Positions 30,914 through 42,662 are shown, numbered from the stretch's first letter. The stretch is DNA of 64,000 nt from Cotesia glomerata (GCF_020080835.1 NC_058167.1:1088768-1152767); one strand, 5' to 3'. Translations and numbers: made by a program. Notes: generated by a model from the letters alone, not told the origin.

Positions 30914-32971
30914 ATGAAGATAGTTCAATCCTTCCTATTGTGGTTGTCTCATTGGGGACTAGTCAATGCAATCATTGGATATGATTGCGGTAGTAAGATA
31001 CTCAACATGACTACGATATCCCTAGTGGATATTGACGAGTGCGATATAGGGGGAGAACATATTGAGACGACAATACCAAAGATCGCGTTGCTCCAGCTAA
31101 ATGAGTATGAACATACTCCAGTAATTCAATGTAAGATTGAGATCCACCGTGTTATCCAACATTGTGGTTGGCAATCTTACAATTCTATTGTGAGTCATGG
31201 TATCAGCGAATATATTCTTCCAATTGATCGTGAGATGTGCCAGGTCGCGCACGATCATGGCACATTACGCATTGGAAATACCTTTATTGACGGAATTGTT
31301 CCGAATGTTACAACGATTAGAAGCATTACTCTCGCGGGAAGCGTTAACAATAACGCAGATTGTACTAACGCCCAATACAGTGACCCTTTTGGCACTTGGG
31401 ATAATGTTTTCGTAGTCGGAACAGCCAAAATTACAATTAAATCACAAATGGCTCGCGTAAAGGTTGCTGATGACAAGGTGTACTTGCCATCAGGAACCCC
31501 GTGTAAATTAAGTAAAGGTAAATGCATCGATCCGGAAGATGGATATACTTATTGGCAATCGCTGCCCCGAAAATATTGTATTTCTGACACGTATACCATA
31601 TTGTACAGTGGCGTGGCTACTAGGTTAAAATCAAAGACTGAAACGGTATACTCAGTTAATGTAAGAGATACCAGTTTCTCATTGAGCATGACGGGAACTG
31701 AGACTTCATGCGGGGTTTCACTCACTCGGACTGAACACCCTAAGTTATATATAATTGGAAAGAAAGATTTAGAAACATTAGAAAAGGGTAACATTGTCGC
31801 TTCTAACCCAGATAATTTAGATCTCTTTTTATATGCGAACGCAAAATTCGTATATGTAGAAAAATACTTGAGGTCTCAGGTCCAGTCATTATATTTAGAT
31901 GTTATTAAGAAACGATGCATTTTGGAAAAAGAGGTGCTGAAGAACTCCCTCTCGATAGCAGCAACTCAGCCAGATGAATTTGCGTTCCGATACATGGAAG
32001 GACCCGGATACATGGCTGTGGTAGCGGGAGAGGTGGTGCATATCGTCCAATGTGTACCAGTCGAAGTGAAAATTCAACATGCCGAGTTGTGTTATAACCG
32101 CATGCCCATACAGCGGGGAAATCAGACACTATTTCTTACTCCTCGGACTCACATCATCACAACCTACGCCACAGAAATTCCATGTAACTCTCCTTTATTA
32201 CAATTTTACAAGGTAGGCACAACCTGGTATAAATTCATGCCCAAACCTGCTGAAGCACTACCTCCAAAAACACTGAAGCCCAGTACCAAGATGACCTGGA
32301 AATATCAAAACCCGGCCAGCTTAGCAACCGGAGGCATTTATTCAGAAGACGATCTCGATGCAATGAGAGGTAGGATTATGTTCACCATGGAACAAAGTGT
32401 GGTGATCGAAAACATGGCTCAACAGTTCACCAACTACTCCAGAGGAACTCCGTCTATCATCAATGCCCTTAATGAACAAACTTTAGAACACCTGGCAGAG
32501 AATGCTTGGTCTAAAACTTGGGGGAAATTCACTGGTTTTGGTACTTATTGTGCCGGAATAATCGGAGTCATTATGTGTCTCCGAGCTTTCAAGATGATCG
32601 CGGATACCATCGTCCATGGATACGCTCTTCACACTGTTTATGGGTGGTCACTATGTCTTCTGGGTGCCGTGTGGGACTCTCTGACCCATTTACTACTACA
32701 TCTGGGTAAACAACGTCAGAATCAATCAAACTCATCACCAATTACATCCACCAGGACCAAAGATGTCGAATTGGGGGAAGAAGTACCAGAAATCTACCCA
32801 CTTCTGCCAAGACCAACTGCACCACAGCTCACTGCACCACAATCAACCGTGTCTCAACACATTGTACCTCAACCAGCTACAATTCAACACACCGCTTCTC
32901 AACCAGCTGTAGCCCAATCAACTACATCTCAACCAATGTCTGCGGCCTCAAACCCAAGAACATTCATCTAG
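30914..32971 (+). CDS. env: Envelope glycoprotein, chuvirus-like
   Basis: 685 residues from ATG 30914. A hydrophobic signal peptide (M-K-I-V-Q-S-F-L-L-W-L) is followed by the start of the ectodomain, Y-D-C-G-S, then L-N-M-T-T-I-S-L and D-I-D-E-C. The ectodomain is cysteine-rich with several N-glycosylation sequons (N-M-T, N-V-T, N-Q-T, N-Y-S). A membrane region lies at about residues 540-600, then a cytoplasmic tail with repeats of the type A/S-Q-P-x-x-x-Q. The opening Y-D-C plus S-L-x-D-x-x-x-C pattern and the Q-C-K-I-E-I / H-C-G spacing are those I know from chuvirus (Jingchuvirales) glycoproteins and their endogenous arthropod relatives, not the baculovirus-F type of classical errantiviruses. 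It would mediate membrane attachment and fusion. Intact; starts 27 bp after pol. Confidence 0.75.
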   Translation: MKIVQSFLLWLSHWGLVNAIIGYDCGSKILNMTTISLVDIDECDIGGEHIETTIPKIALLQLNEYEHTPVIQCKIEIHRVIQHCGWQSYNSIVSHGISEYILPIDREMCQVAHDHGTLRIGNTFIDGIVPNVTTIRSITLAGSVNNNADCTNAQYSDPFGTWDNVFVVGTAKITIKSQMARVKVADDKVYLPSGTPCKLSKGKCIDPEDGYTYWQSLPRKYCISDTYTILYSGVATRLKSKTETVYSVNVRDTSFSLSMTGTETSCGVSLTRTEHPKLYIIGKKDLETLEKGNIVASNPDNLDLFLYANAKFVYVEKYLRSQVQSLYLDVIKKRCILEKEVLKNSLSIAATQPDEFAFRYMEGPGYMAVVAGEVVHIVQCVPVEVKIQHAELCYNRMPIQRGNQTLFLTPRTHIITTYATEIPCNSPLLQFYKVGTTWYKFMPKPAEALPPKTLKPSTKMTWKYQNPASLATGGIYSEDDLDAMRGRIMFTMEQSVVIENMAQQFTNYSRGTPSIINALNEQTLEHLAENAWSKTWGKFTGFGTYCAGIIGVIMCLRAFKMIADTIVHGYALHTVYGWSLCLLGAVWDSLTHLLLHLGKQRQNQSNSSPITSTRTKDVELGEEVPEIYPLLPRPTAPQLTAPQSTVSQHIVPQPATIQHTASQPAVAQSTTSQPMSAASNPRTFI

Positions 32972-33066
32972 AATTAAGCATTTTTATCTTAGGTAAAAGG
33001 GTCATCGAACAAAATTATGCGTCGCACTCGATAGATCGTTTCTCGAATCAGCTCGTGCTTCCGTCT

Positions 33067-33077
33067 AACGGCGGGGG
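33067..33077 (+). other. Short polypurine tract before 3' LTR
   Basis: aacggcggggg immediately precedes the 3' LTR start TGTTACG. It is G-rich but interrupted by C, so it is a weak match to a plus-strand primer site. Confidence 0.4.
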
Positions 33078-34475
33078 TGTTACGTCCTGAGGAACTTTGA
33101 AAATATTTAAAAATAAATTATATTTCAATGACTATAATTTTGTTTGAGCGACCTTAGAAATAAAATATAATATTTCTTTTTATACATTAAATAGTATCTA
33201 GAATACTCGCTTTAGTGACGCCAGGGTCATTAAAGTGAAGACATACGCAAGACTAAGATATTTTTCCCAGAAAAATACTTAAAAAAAAAATTAAATTTTA
33301 GTTTTACCTTTATTTCAAAGGAAAGCCATAAAAATAAAATAAATAGGGCCTTATGTAAAAGGATAAGGGAAAAATATCTTTACCATCTTGTGTACTTAGG
33401 CTAAAAAGAAAAAAAAATGACGCATAGAAGAGAAACTTATTTTCCAGATGTTTAAAATTTATCAATTCCGTTGGTTTCTGTTTATTTATTTACTCAGTAA
33501 GATAAAGTTTAAAGAATTTGAAAATAATAAAATTTAAATAACGAAATCGTACTGAGATAAAATTTTAAATAATAAATATTAAAAAAATGCAATAATAAAT
33601 ATAAAAAAAATGCAATAATAAATATTAAAAGAAAATTTATGAAATAATTAATAAATACGACAAAACAGATCCCAACAATCTAAACAAATTCAATAGTAAT
33701 AGATAAAACTAAAATAAGTAACAACTGATCAATTAAAATATCATTAAAACTAAAATAGCATTATTATAAATAAATTTTACAAATAACTAAAATATATGTA
33801 AGTGGATGCGTAGGTGCGCATACCCATCCGCTTGCATAAGGGCGTGACCTGACCGCTTTTCCTAAAGAGAAGGGGGCCTAGAGTGGAAAAGTCCTTTTCT
33901 ATTGGATGGAAATCGTCCCTTCTAGGACCCACAAGCTAGGACCCCCCAAAAAAACTAAAACTATGGGACTCTCTGGAGATTAGATTCTATTCAGTTCAGT
34001 TCATTTTCCGACTCTGACACAGACTCAGACTAAATTTTATTTTTACCAGTGCAGGCCTTCCCACTGCGTAAAACACTCTTTCGTCTCTTTTGTGAATAGT
34101 GAGTAAAATAGTGAGTTAATTATCTTTAGATTTCCGATTCAAGGTTCATCCCCAGAGATTATCCAAATAGTACAGGTATTGTAAAGTTACGTTTCCTGAT
34201 CTCAGAGCGTTTAGAAATCACTGTTTTTTTTTTATATATTGTGTCAAATCATACGTTCCGATCAAACTTATAATAATTTTTTTGTAATAACTTTTGTAAA
34301 ACGTACTTGATTGTACATTTATTTACTTTTCATTTTACAATATATGTATTAACTGCAACCCAAGTCTTATTACTTCTAAAATTAAAACCAGCTAAAATAC
34401 TCCCGATCCCAATCTATAGATCTTAAATGATCTGGATTAAAATAAATAATTTAAAAATTACGCTAAGACGTAACA
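33078..34475 (+). repeat. 3' LTR of element 2 (1,398 bp)
   Basis: Direct repeat of 22394-23790. Visible differences: one extra A in a homopolymer, T to G near 33549, C to A near 34266. Carries the shared 20-nt motif at 34047-34066. Confidence 0.95.
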
Positions 34476-34479
34476 GGTA

Positions 34480-37400
34480 AGTACCCTTCCCAATTTACAG
34501 TGATTGATAATGTTTCAGATAATTATGAAGAGAGTGAAAAGTCACAAATTTCTGAAGAAGACATTATTGATTCACAACCAAACAGTGATCCGCAGACATC
34601 CACCGTTAATAGTTATAACGATGTTAACCAAGTCACTGAAGGAATCGAGACAATGATGGTTGATAATGACAATGGTAATCGAAATATTAACATTAATATT
34701 GAGAATTCGAACGATAGCCTGCCTTCGTCAGAACCTGAACCGCATTGTTCATACAAAGAAAAGCCTTATAGTATTATTAGAGGTAGTATAAATCAAGCTA
34801 ATCCTAAATTTGGAATGTCTGCTGGTAACCAATGTACTGCGATGGCTGCTTCTGCCATAGCAACGGCAACTTTTATTCCAATTGAAACTTGGAAGTCCGG
34901 AATTATTGATATCGTACTTGAAGTTGGGGATTCTCTTTATAAGGCTAGCATGTCTTTACGGGATAATCCTCCTGTTGATGGAGGACCTATTGATCAATAT
35001 TATTTGGAAGTTCATGAGCTTTGTAATGAAGTATATATTTTCCCAAATTTTAGTTCTACCTTTACAGTTAAGGAAACTTTTTATGGAAAATGTTTTAACA
35101 CTTCTGATGCAGAGCTTATGTCACTAGAGCAACGACTTGAGATGTTTCAAGGAAATAATATAAACGCAATACTGACAATGAATAACGTTTCAGTAGCAAT
35201 TATTTCTTGTGATGGTTTATATTATTTATTCGATTCACACAGTCGAAATGAATCAGACACTGTTGATGCAGATGGTACATCTTGTGTTTGTTGTTTTGAT
35301 AATTTAGAACAATTATTGACCATGATTGTTACAAATATGTCGATTTGTAAGGAAATACAGATGCACAAAGAAATGTCTACCTACTAGCTACCATAGAAAT
35401 AAATAATTGTAAAGCTAATGACCAAATTTACAATGTCGAAGGACTATGTAGAGATAGACTATCTGAAATTTTAAAATCGTATTTAACAAATTTAGAGGAA
35501 AATGTAGCAGAAAATTCATCGGATGTTACGTCATTAAGTATTCAACCTATGAATCCTACTGTAAATTCTTCACCAAACAGTGTTCCAAATGATCCTACGG
35601 TTAATAATTCATCAAACAGTGGAAAAAATGATGCAAATATCAAAAAACCATTAACTGATTTAGATAGTAATAAACCATCATCAAAAACCAAAAAAAAAGA
35701 AGAAAAGACAAAAGCGTCCACGTAGCTCTTTTGTAAGTAATGCTCACAAAAAATTGATAGTTGATGTGGAATACTTAACAGAACAACTTAATCAATCATT
35801 TTATGAACATCGCCTTGCTTCGTTTCATGAGGAATGTCGACAGTTGAACTGCTGCCTTAATTACATTGGGCCAATAATGAATGGTTTACAATGTTCAATT
35901 TTATACGAATGCTCTGCGTGTGAATTTGAATTCATGGTTCTTAGTGAACGACAATCAAATGATATTGCACGTACTAATGATAGCATTGTATTAGGTTGTA
36001 TAAGTAGTGGCATTGGATTTTATCAGCTGCAAGGTTTATTAACAGCTGCAGATTTACCATGTCATAACTATCAATCATACTCTGTAGCTGAGACTGTTGT
36101 AGGTTGTTATGTAACAAAAACAGCAGTTCAATCAATGACTGAAGCTGCTAAAGAATCTAAGCAGAGAGCTTGCGATGAAGGACGTGTTACTAAAGATGGC
36201 ATACCGTGTACGACAGTTATAACCGACGGCACCTATCTCAAAAGAAGTTATGCTTCAGGATTATATAATTCATCATCTGGAGCTGCTCTTGTCCTGGATC
36301 AATACATTACAAAGTATTAGATGTTGGAGTAGCTAATAAAAGATGTTCACAGTGTAAAGTCGGAAAACAACCGTATCATCTTTGTTGGCAGAATTACTCA
36401 CCTAACCTAGCTTCAACACGAATGGAATCAGATATGATTTTAGAACTATTCCAAACTAGTGTTGAAAAGCATAATTTGATATACAAAAATATTGTGACCG
36501 ATGGTGATAGTAGTGTACATCAAAAACTGTGCGATCACAATGTATATAAAACACATGGTGTTAAAGTAGAAAGAATAAATTGTATGAATCACATGCTTCG
36601 TAGATTATCAACAAACTTGAGAAAAGTTGAAAAATCAAGCCAGCTAAAAAACGAAAAAAATCTTCAAAAGGCCACTGAGGAAGCTGGTAAACGAAGTTCA
36701 AAAGCAATTCGACAAGCTGCTCATCACATAATGTCCACTAACACTGCCTTTAAAACAAAAGTTAAGATAATCGAAGAAGATTTAGAAAATATGCCATTCC
36801 ATGCATTTGGACGACATGAAAATTGTAAACCTTATTAATGTGATAAAAATCCAGCAACCAATCACGTACCTGACTTAATTAAATTGAATGTCTGGAATAC
36901 AATACTCGGATACTTTGCTCGATGTCAATCAGTTCCAGGAGATGTACTATTAAATTCGAGTAATAATCCAGCTGAATGCGCCAATAACATTATAGCTACA
37001 AAAGTCGGTGGTAAGTGAATAGATTTTTGCAAATTAGGTGGGTACTCAATTCGCGTGGCATTTGCTGTGATTCAATATAATAGTAAAGCAGCTATGTGCG
37101 ACACTTTGGCTACTTGGCAAAAAAGTATTCCTGAACGATTGGTAACTTTAGAAAATAAAAGAAAAGAAAAAGTAGAATATAACAATCGTCACCAGATGGC
37201 TTAGTTGGTGATGATGGCATCGTTGAAATTAAATGTCCTCACACTTTAAAAGATGCAGATCCCACAGAAGCTATCAACAAAGGTACGAAATGGGGTAATG
37301 AGCACTTTAAAGATAAAGATCTTACATCTATAAGAACAAGCAGTTCTTATTATCATCAAATTCAAGGACAATTACACATTACACAAAGAAAATGGTGTAT

Positions 37401-37785
37401 TTTATCTATATGGACACCTAAAGCTTCACTAAATCTGAAAATCGATTATGACAGAACGTTTTGGACCAAAGAAATGTTTTCTCGTCTAAATGATTTTTAT
37501 TGGAAATTCTTAGTACCCGAATTATTGAATCCAACTTTACAGGAGTTTTATTATGGACAAAAACAAGTGAAGCAATGGTTTTCATTAACTCCAATTGTTC
37601 GAATCCGAGACACTTCAAAAGTAAATAATTCTGACAATAATAATAAAAATCAAAATAATGCAGATCCTTCCAACATAAATGATGATGATAATATCGATGA
37701 TGATATTGACTCCTTTACGGAAGATTCAGAAAATGATTTTGATGATGACTCAATAAATGATTCATTGGAAGAAAATGACTATTAG
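34480..37785 (+). pseudogene. Mutator-like element gene: C76-like protease, Mutator transposase, YqaJ exonuclease
   Basis: Decayed gene in four or more frame pieces. Part 1 (34480-35387): an acidic N-terminus, then N-Q-C-T-A-M-A (Cys at 34833) and F-D-S-H-S (Asp 35232, His 35238), the Cys...Asp-x-His triad spacing of herpesvirus tegument-type (C76) deubiquitinases. A frame-shifted spacer (35378-35700) leads to a basic K-K-R-Q-K-R-P-R-S run. Part 2 (35700-36320) has T-D-G-T-Y-L-K-R-S-Y; part 3 (about 36317-36838) has C-S-Q-C, T-D-G-D-S-S-V and N-C-M-N-H; 36839-37203 continues with G-G-K, a TGA, then G-G-Y-S. Together these are the arthropod Mutator-type transposase domain. Part 4 (about 37186-37785) has S-P-D-G-L and V-E-I-K-C-P, the catalytic end of a YqaJ-type exonuclease; its N-terminal half seems deleted. 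Acidic C-terminus. Element 2 interrupts it upstream. Confidence 0.7.
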
Positions 37786-37850
37786 TCACGTACTGACAAT
37801 GAACTAATTGAATTTTTGTACAGTCTATAAATATTTCATAATAATTATGA

Positions 37851-38330
37851 AGTCAGCATTGAATTTTCGACTGAAAATATGCATGTATCGTACAGTCGGC
37901 ATAAATATATTACGGCTAGCAATGTAGAAGCACATTTTACAGCTAGCATTAAGTTTGCGACTGACATAAATAAATGCATTTAAAATGGTCAGCATTGAAT
38001 TTGCGACTTTGAAATATGTACCATATTCGGCAAGAATATACTTCGATCCAATGTGTGTGTACACTGGATATAGTCAGCATTAAGTTTGCGACTTGTACAT
38101 AGATAAATGCATTGAATACCGTCTGCATTAAGTTTGCGACTTGAAGATTGTAAAAGCATTGTACCGTCAGCAATGATACTATATATTGCGACTGGAAATG
38201 AACGTGCGCATTTTAGTCAGCATTAAGTTTGCGACTGATATAGATACATGTATTTTAAATAGTCAGCATTAAGATTGCGACTAATATATGGATAAATGAA
38301 TTGAATACAGTCTGCATTAAGTTTGCGACT
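37851..38330. repeat. 47-bp-period array of a palindromic motif
   Basis: Ten copies of agtcagcattaagtttgcga plus ct, each bounded by AGTC and GACT. Starts are 37851, 37894, 37941, 37987, 38072, 38120, 38165, 38215, 38261 and 38309. Spacing is 43-50 bp except one interval of 85, where a degenerate copy sits near 38028. The array begins 66 bp after the stop of the Mutator-like gene, where subterminal transposase-binding repeats would be expected. Confidence 0.85.
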
Positions 38331-39715
38331 TGAAAATTGTAAACGTATTATACTATTATACTATTGTAAACGTAGTATACTATCAACAATAATATATTGC
38401 AATCGACTATGTCCGGTTGCGTTATTACGTCAGAATTAAGTTATCGATTTGTAGCAACAAATAATTTTCAAAATGTAAGTATAAAACTTCTTAAGTAGTA
38501 TAAAAGTAACAATAAAATATTGTAGATTTTATAATTAAAAATATTTTGATAGAATGAACGTAGAAGTGCAATAATTGTAAAATCTACAAAGTAAAAAATA
38601 TTGTGTATTTGCGTAAATACGGGCTATGTTAAAATTTTTTTTGTTAAAATAACAAAAGTGTGTAAAATTGCGATTTAACACCAACATTAATTTTGATCGG
38701 ACCGTATTTAATACAAAAATTGTGTTGATTTTACACAATATTTTTTACTATATACAATATAAAAAAAAAAAAATTTTTTTTTTAGGACGTAAATTATTAT
38801 GAAAAAGTGATATTCTAGTTTCATCAATTTTAACAATAATGAAATAATTAAACAACAATTAAATAACCGTAATAAATAAGTATATTTTTAAAAATGAATG
38901 ATTCGTTTTTATGTCATTTTTTCATATTCCGACATCCACCTCCTCGATTAGTGCGTCCTGGAAACTGATATTTTGTATTATCTGCCAAATATATGGAAAG
39001 ATAAAATACAAACTATCAGGCTGACAGATGCGGAAAAAAAATTATCATAAATTTTATTTATACAAATAATTTAATCATTTATGAATTACAGATCAGTTGA
39101 TTAAAAATGACAAAGCTTATGTAATTCTGCAATATTTATAAATCTGCAATACACGAAGTTGTTAGGCAAAGAAAAAGAAGAAATTATTGACTTTGATCAA
39201 CTTGAAATGTGTATGAAGAAAAAAAATTTTTTTAATGCTAAAAAATTACAATAAAAAGTGTACACTCCAAATGTAATTTTTAATCATTTTTTATTATTAT
39301 GAATTAATATTTTAAAAAGTATGATGAATTTAATTCAAAGTTATTGTGCAAAATTGTTAACGTATATTTAATAAAACATTATGTGAAAATCGATTTTTAT
39401 CAAGAAATCATTATACCTTATTGAATATCTTTAATTTTAATAATATTATTGCGTATAGATATTAAATATGATTAATAAATAAAATAAAATTGTGAATTTC
39501 ACTATTATTTAAATGATGTAGAATATAAAAAAATTCTGTTGATTTTCGCAAGAAAATGGTCAAAACCTCGCTCAAGTAAATAATAATTCTGTCATCTTCA
39601 TTATTATAACCTAAGTCGTCCACTTTCCTATGAAAATTAATAAATTATATTATTATGGAGGCGAATTTTAACATTCATAAAAAGTTTTTTATCCTTGTAA
39701 TGATAAGAATAACAA
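38331..39715. other. AT-rich non-coding stretch
   Basis: No gene seen; no matching inverted end for the Mutator-like element could be identified here. Confidence 0.35.
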
Positions 39716-40665
39716 TTTAGTAAAACGGTTGACTCTACACGCTATCCCAGCAACTTCCTGCTAATTTGAAATGCAAAGAACTTTAAATTACAAAAATGAT
39801 GACGTTTTTGACCTTAAAACATAGTTTTACAGATATTTTGAACGCTTAAATATCCAAAAGAAAACTATACTTTGAACTCTTCGAACTCAGAAGTAAAGTT
39901 TATATTTAAAAAAAGACTTATTTAAATATATTTGAACGGCAGTAACTTTCATACAAATCAATCGATTTTTATCTGATAGGCAGTATACAGCATAGTCAAG
40001 AGAGCTTGAATAAAATTATCTAATAGAAATTCGATCAGGTGACGAATTAAAAAATTATATTGATAAATCATGATTTAAAGGTGGATTTTGTTAGAAACAA
40101 AGTTTGAAACTAGCTAACCCTAGAACTTCCCACTAAATTTGAATTTGAAGCACCTTAAATGAGTTTTTTCGTTAATATATTTGAACTTTTCAAGCTGAAA
40201 GCACCGATTTTCACATTTTTAGCTCAAAATGTATTTATTAAAAAGCTATAACTTTTGGATGCGTTGTTCGATTTTTTTATTTAGAAAAGCATTCGACGCA
40301 GTTTTTAAAACACAAAAAAAACCGTACAGGTTCATTTTGATTGGTTGAATAATCTGGAAGATCCTCTATATTAAAATAGATGAATTGAAAATAAGTGAAA
40401 AGTGAACTGAGTATTGAATCATCGCAAAAATTTGGTCCCCGATTTCTTATTGGATTTCTAATTAAGGCGCACAATTTAAATTCCTAGTATTTTAAAAAAA
40501 TACTGAAAAACAAAATTTTGTGAATTTTTAAACTATAATTTTTGAATGCGTCGTTTGATTTTCATTTTCAAAAAAGCATTCGACGCATTTTTTTAAGCAC
40601 AAAAATTTAAACATTCCAAAAAAAAATTTTTTTAGTGTTCTTCCTTAAAAAAAAAAAGAAAAATT
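39716..40665 (+). repeat. Decayed relatives of the 1.2-kb repeat
   Basis: acggttgactctacacgcta and cagcaacttcctgctaattt (about 39724-39768) and a second start with aacttcccactaaat (about 40130) match the 5' end of the repeat at 15996, followed by diverged body sequence (gaatgcgtcgtttgatttt). Confidence 0.5.
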
Positions 40666-42359
40666 TTTTCGAATTTTATAATTCATAATAAATTTTCAAT
40701 ATTATGAATTTTCAATGAAAAAACATTGTTTTGTATCAAAAAAATTAACATTAAAATTTTTAATTGCCACATAGTTTGTATGAGTACGACAGAGATGGTA
40801 ATATCGTTCTGTCACATTCCATGCCGGTAAGCTGAGCAAGTAAGACGGATGTAGTAATATTTTTCTATCAGCTCAGCTGCTACGCTCGTAAATGTTGTCA
40901 TGCGCAGTAGGCTAGGAATGTGATAGAAAATAATTTCTATCTCTTTCTCACTCATTGATATTGTATGGAAATAAAAAATGTAATAAAAAAAAAATTAATA
41001 GAAAAAATTTTTTTTGGTTGAAAATATCAAATTGACTCAAGATATTGTGAATTATAGAATATTCGAGTAAAAAAAAAAAAAATATTTTTTTTTTTTTTTT
41101 TTTAAAGAGGTACAAATTTATTTGTACAATTTTTTTGTTAAACATTTCATGAAAAGTCATAACTTTTATGTTGACATTATTTTATCGAGACTTAGACTGA
41201 CTTGGATGTAAAATTTACGTAAAAAATAAAACAATATATTTAATTTAATTTTTTTCCTGTAGGACGTATAGAGAACCTAACGATAAAAAATCAAATTTCT
41301 GAAAGTTGATTAACTCATTTGGAAATTTGGAATCAATTAATACCTATAACAAATAGAAAAATTTTCTTAAAAAAAGTTTATCCACACCATAGGATATCTT
41401 TACGATTCATGAAATTTGGAATCGATTGATACCTATATTATGGGATCGATTTTTTTAAAGTTAATTAAGACTTAGAAAAAAACAAAAAGTTACAAAATAG
41501 AAATTACTCCGAGTTTCTGAGCGGCCGCTTACTATTGTTATTATTTGTCTCAAATTATAATTATTTCCCTGTTTTGTCGAAAACTATCCACTTAGGATAG
41601 TTTCTGTAATTATTTTAAAAATTATGATTAATTTGGGATTAGGATATTAAATAAAACATACGTCGATTTGTTGGGGAATAAAATGAAGATTTATTTATCC
41701 CCAGAGGAGGAAAACTCAGTTGGGCTGAGAAAAAACCTCCTCGAATGAAAAAATGTACAAGTAAGAACGCAAAGCGTGTAATGCGAATGAAAAAATATGT
41801 GTAAATTGCCGTCGCAAACAACTCAAACGAGGTGAGCTCAACCGCTTTAGAAAAGCAAATGGTATTAATTCAGAATTAATGAATTTACGCTAGCTTTTAA
41901 GCTAACTAGATTCAATTAATAGTGAAATACTAATTAATTGACGTAAAATGTCAGTGCAAAGACTGATTGATTGATTAGAATTATTAGTGTAGGAACTAAT
42001 TAGATAATTCGATATCAGAATCGAATAGTTGATAAAATTTTATTTGATATAATGATGATTAAATATTTAGCAATGAATTTAATATAATTTATTACAAATA
42101 TTGCGTGTTAACTATGGATTGACTAAAGCCGCGTGGCTGATGCAATCCTTTATTGAAATGACGCGTAATGACCGCGTGGCGTCACTTATTAATTTTAATT
42201 AATTTAATTCACTGAACAGTTACTAATGATTTTTAATGATTTGAGAATTTAATTTGTAATTGAAGTTAATGAAATTAATAGTATTTAATGAATATTTTAA
42301 GTGTTCAAGTAAATGCGTAGTATAAGTGATAAATCAGAAATCGATTGACACAGAGTAGT
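40666..42359. other. AT-rich non-coding stretch
   Basis: No gene seen. A segment of about 40 bp (ataaaacaatatatttaatt core, 41227) recurs at about 43275. The minus-strand ORF at 41639-41821 lacks any recognised domain. Confidence 0.35.
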
Positions 42360-42662
42360 CGTACTAGTACAAGCGTCCAAGCACAACTGCTTGCCGCCGA
42401 CCACGTGAGCTGGCTTCTTTCCCGCTAACCAAGGCGCGCATGAGCGACAGCCATGGTGTGACACGATTTTTCACGAGTTGGAGCCATATCAAAGCAAATT
42501 TTAAGGGAGTTGGGAAAGAACGGATAGGGGAAAGGGGGGGACCTACTCAGTGGGGATTTTTCCGTAATTGAAAAAATAATCAGACAGCCCAGACTGGGAA
42601 TCGAACCCAGATCTCTCGGTTACGCGCCAAGGGCTCTACCATCAAGCCCGAAGGCGCAACTC
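42360..42662 (-). mobile_element. tRNA-derived SINE (minus strand)
   Basis: On the minus strand the head (42662 towards 42580) has a D-arm-like box A (gggcttgatggtagagccc, 42649-42631) and a perfect T-arm with box B GGTTCGATTCC (42607-42597), the two parts of a type 2 RNA polymerase III promoter. An anticodon-like stem CTTGG/CCGAG is kept, but the loop has G where tRNAs have U33, and the acceptor ends do not pair, so it is not a working tRNA. The unrelated body runs on to about 42360. Confidence 0.55.

Larger units (their letters stand above)
22394..34475 (+). mobile_element. Young Ty3/gypsy element with env (element 2), nearly intact
   Basis: A 12.1-kb element bounded by LTRs 22394-23790 and 33078-34475 and flanked by a 4-bp duplication GGTA (22390-22393 and 34476-34479). 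Order: primer site, leader ORF, gag, pol, env. The LTRs start TGTTACG and end CGTAACA. By eye they differ by about two substitutions and one A in a homopolymer over 1.4 kb, so insertion was recent. It is an endogenous retrovirus-like element in architecture (as in insect errantiviruses), but its env is of another family. It lies inside the coding frame of a Mutator-like transposon. Confidence 0.95.

Noticed and set aside
34882..35127. 81-codon plus-strand ORF within the protease-like region
   Set aside because: Alternative frame of the coding sequence that carries the Cys and Asp-x-His motifs.
37851..38330. CRISPR array
   Set aside because: Motif copies are imperfect, 'spacers' are similar to each other and AT-rich, the genome is eukaryotic, and no cas genes are present.
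42580..42662. Functional tRNA gene on the minus strand
   Set aside because: Acceptor ends do not pair and U33 is replaced by G.
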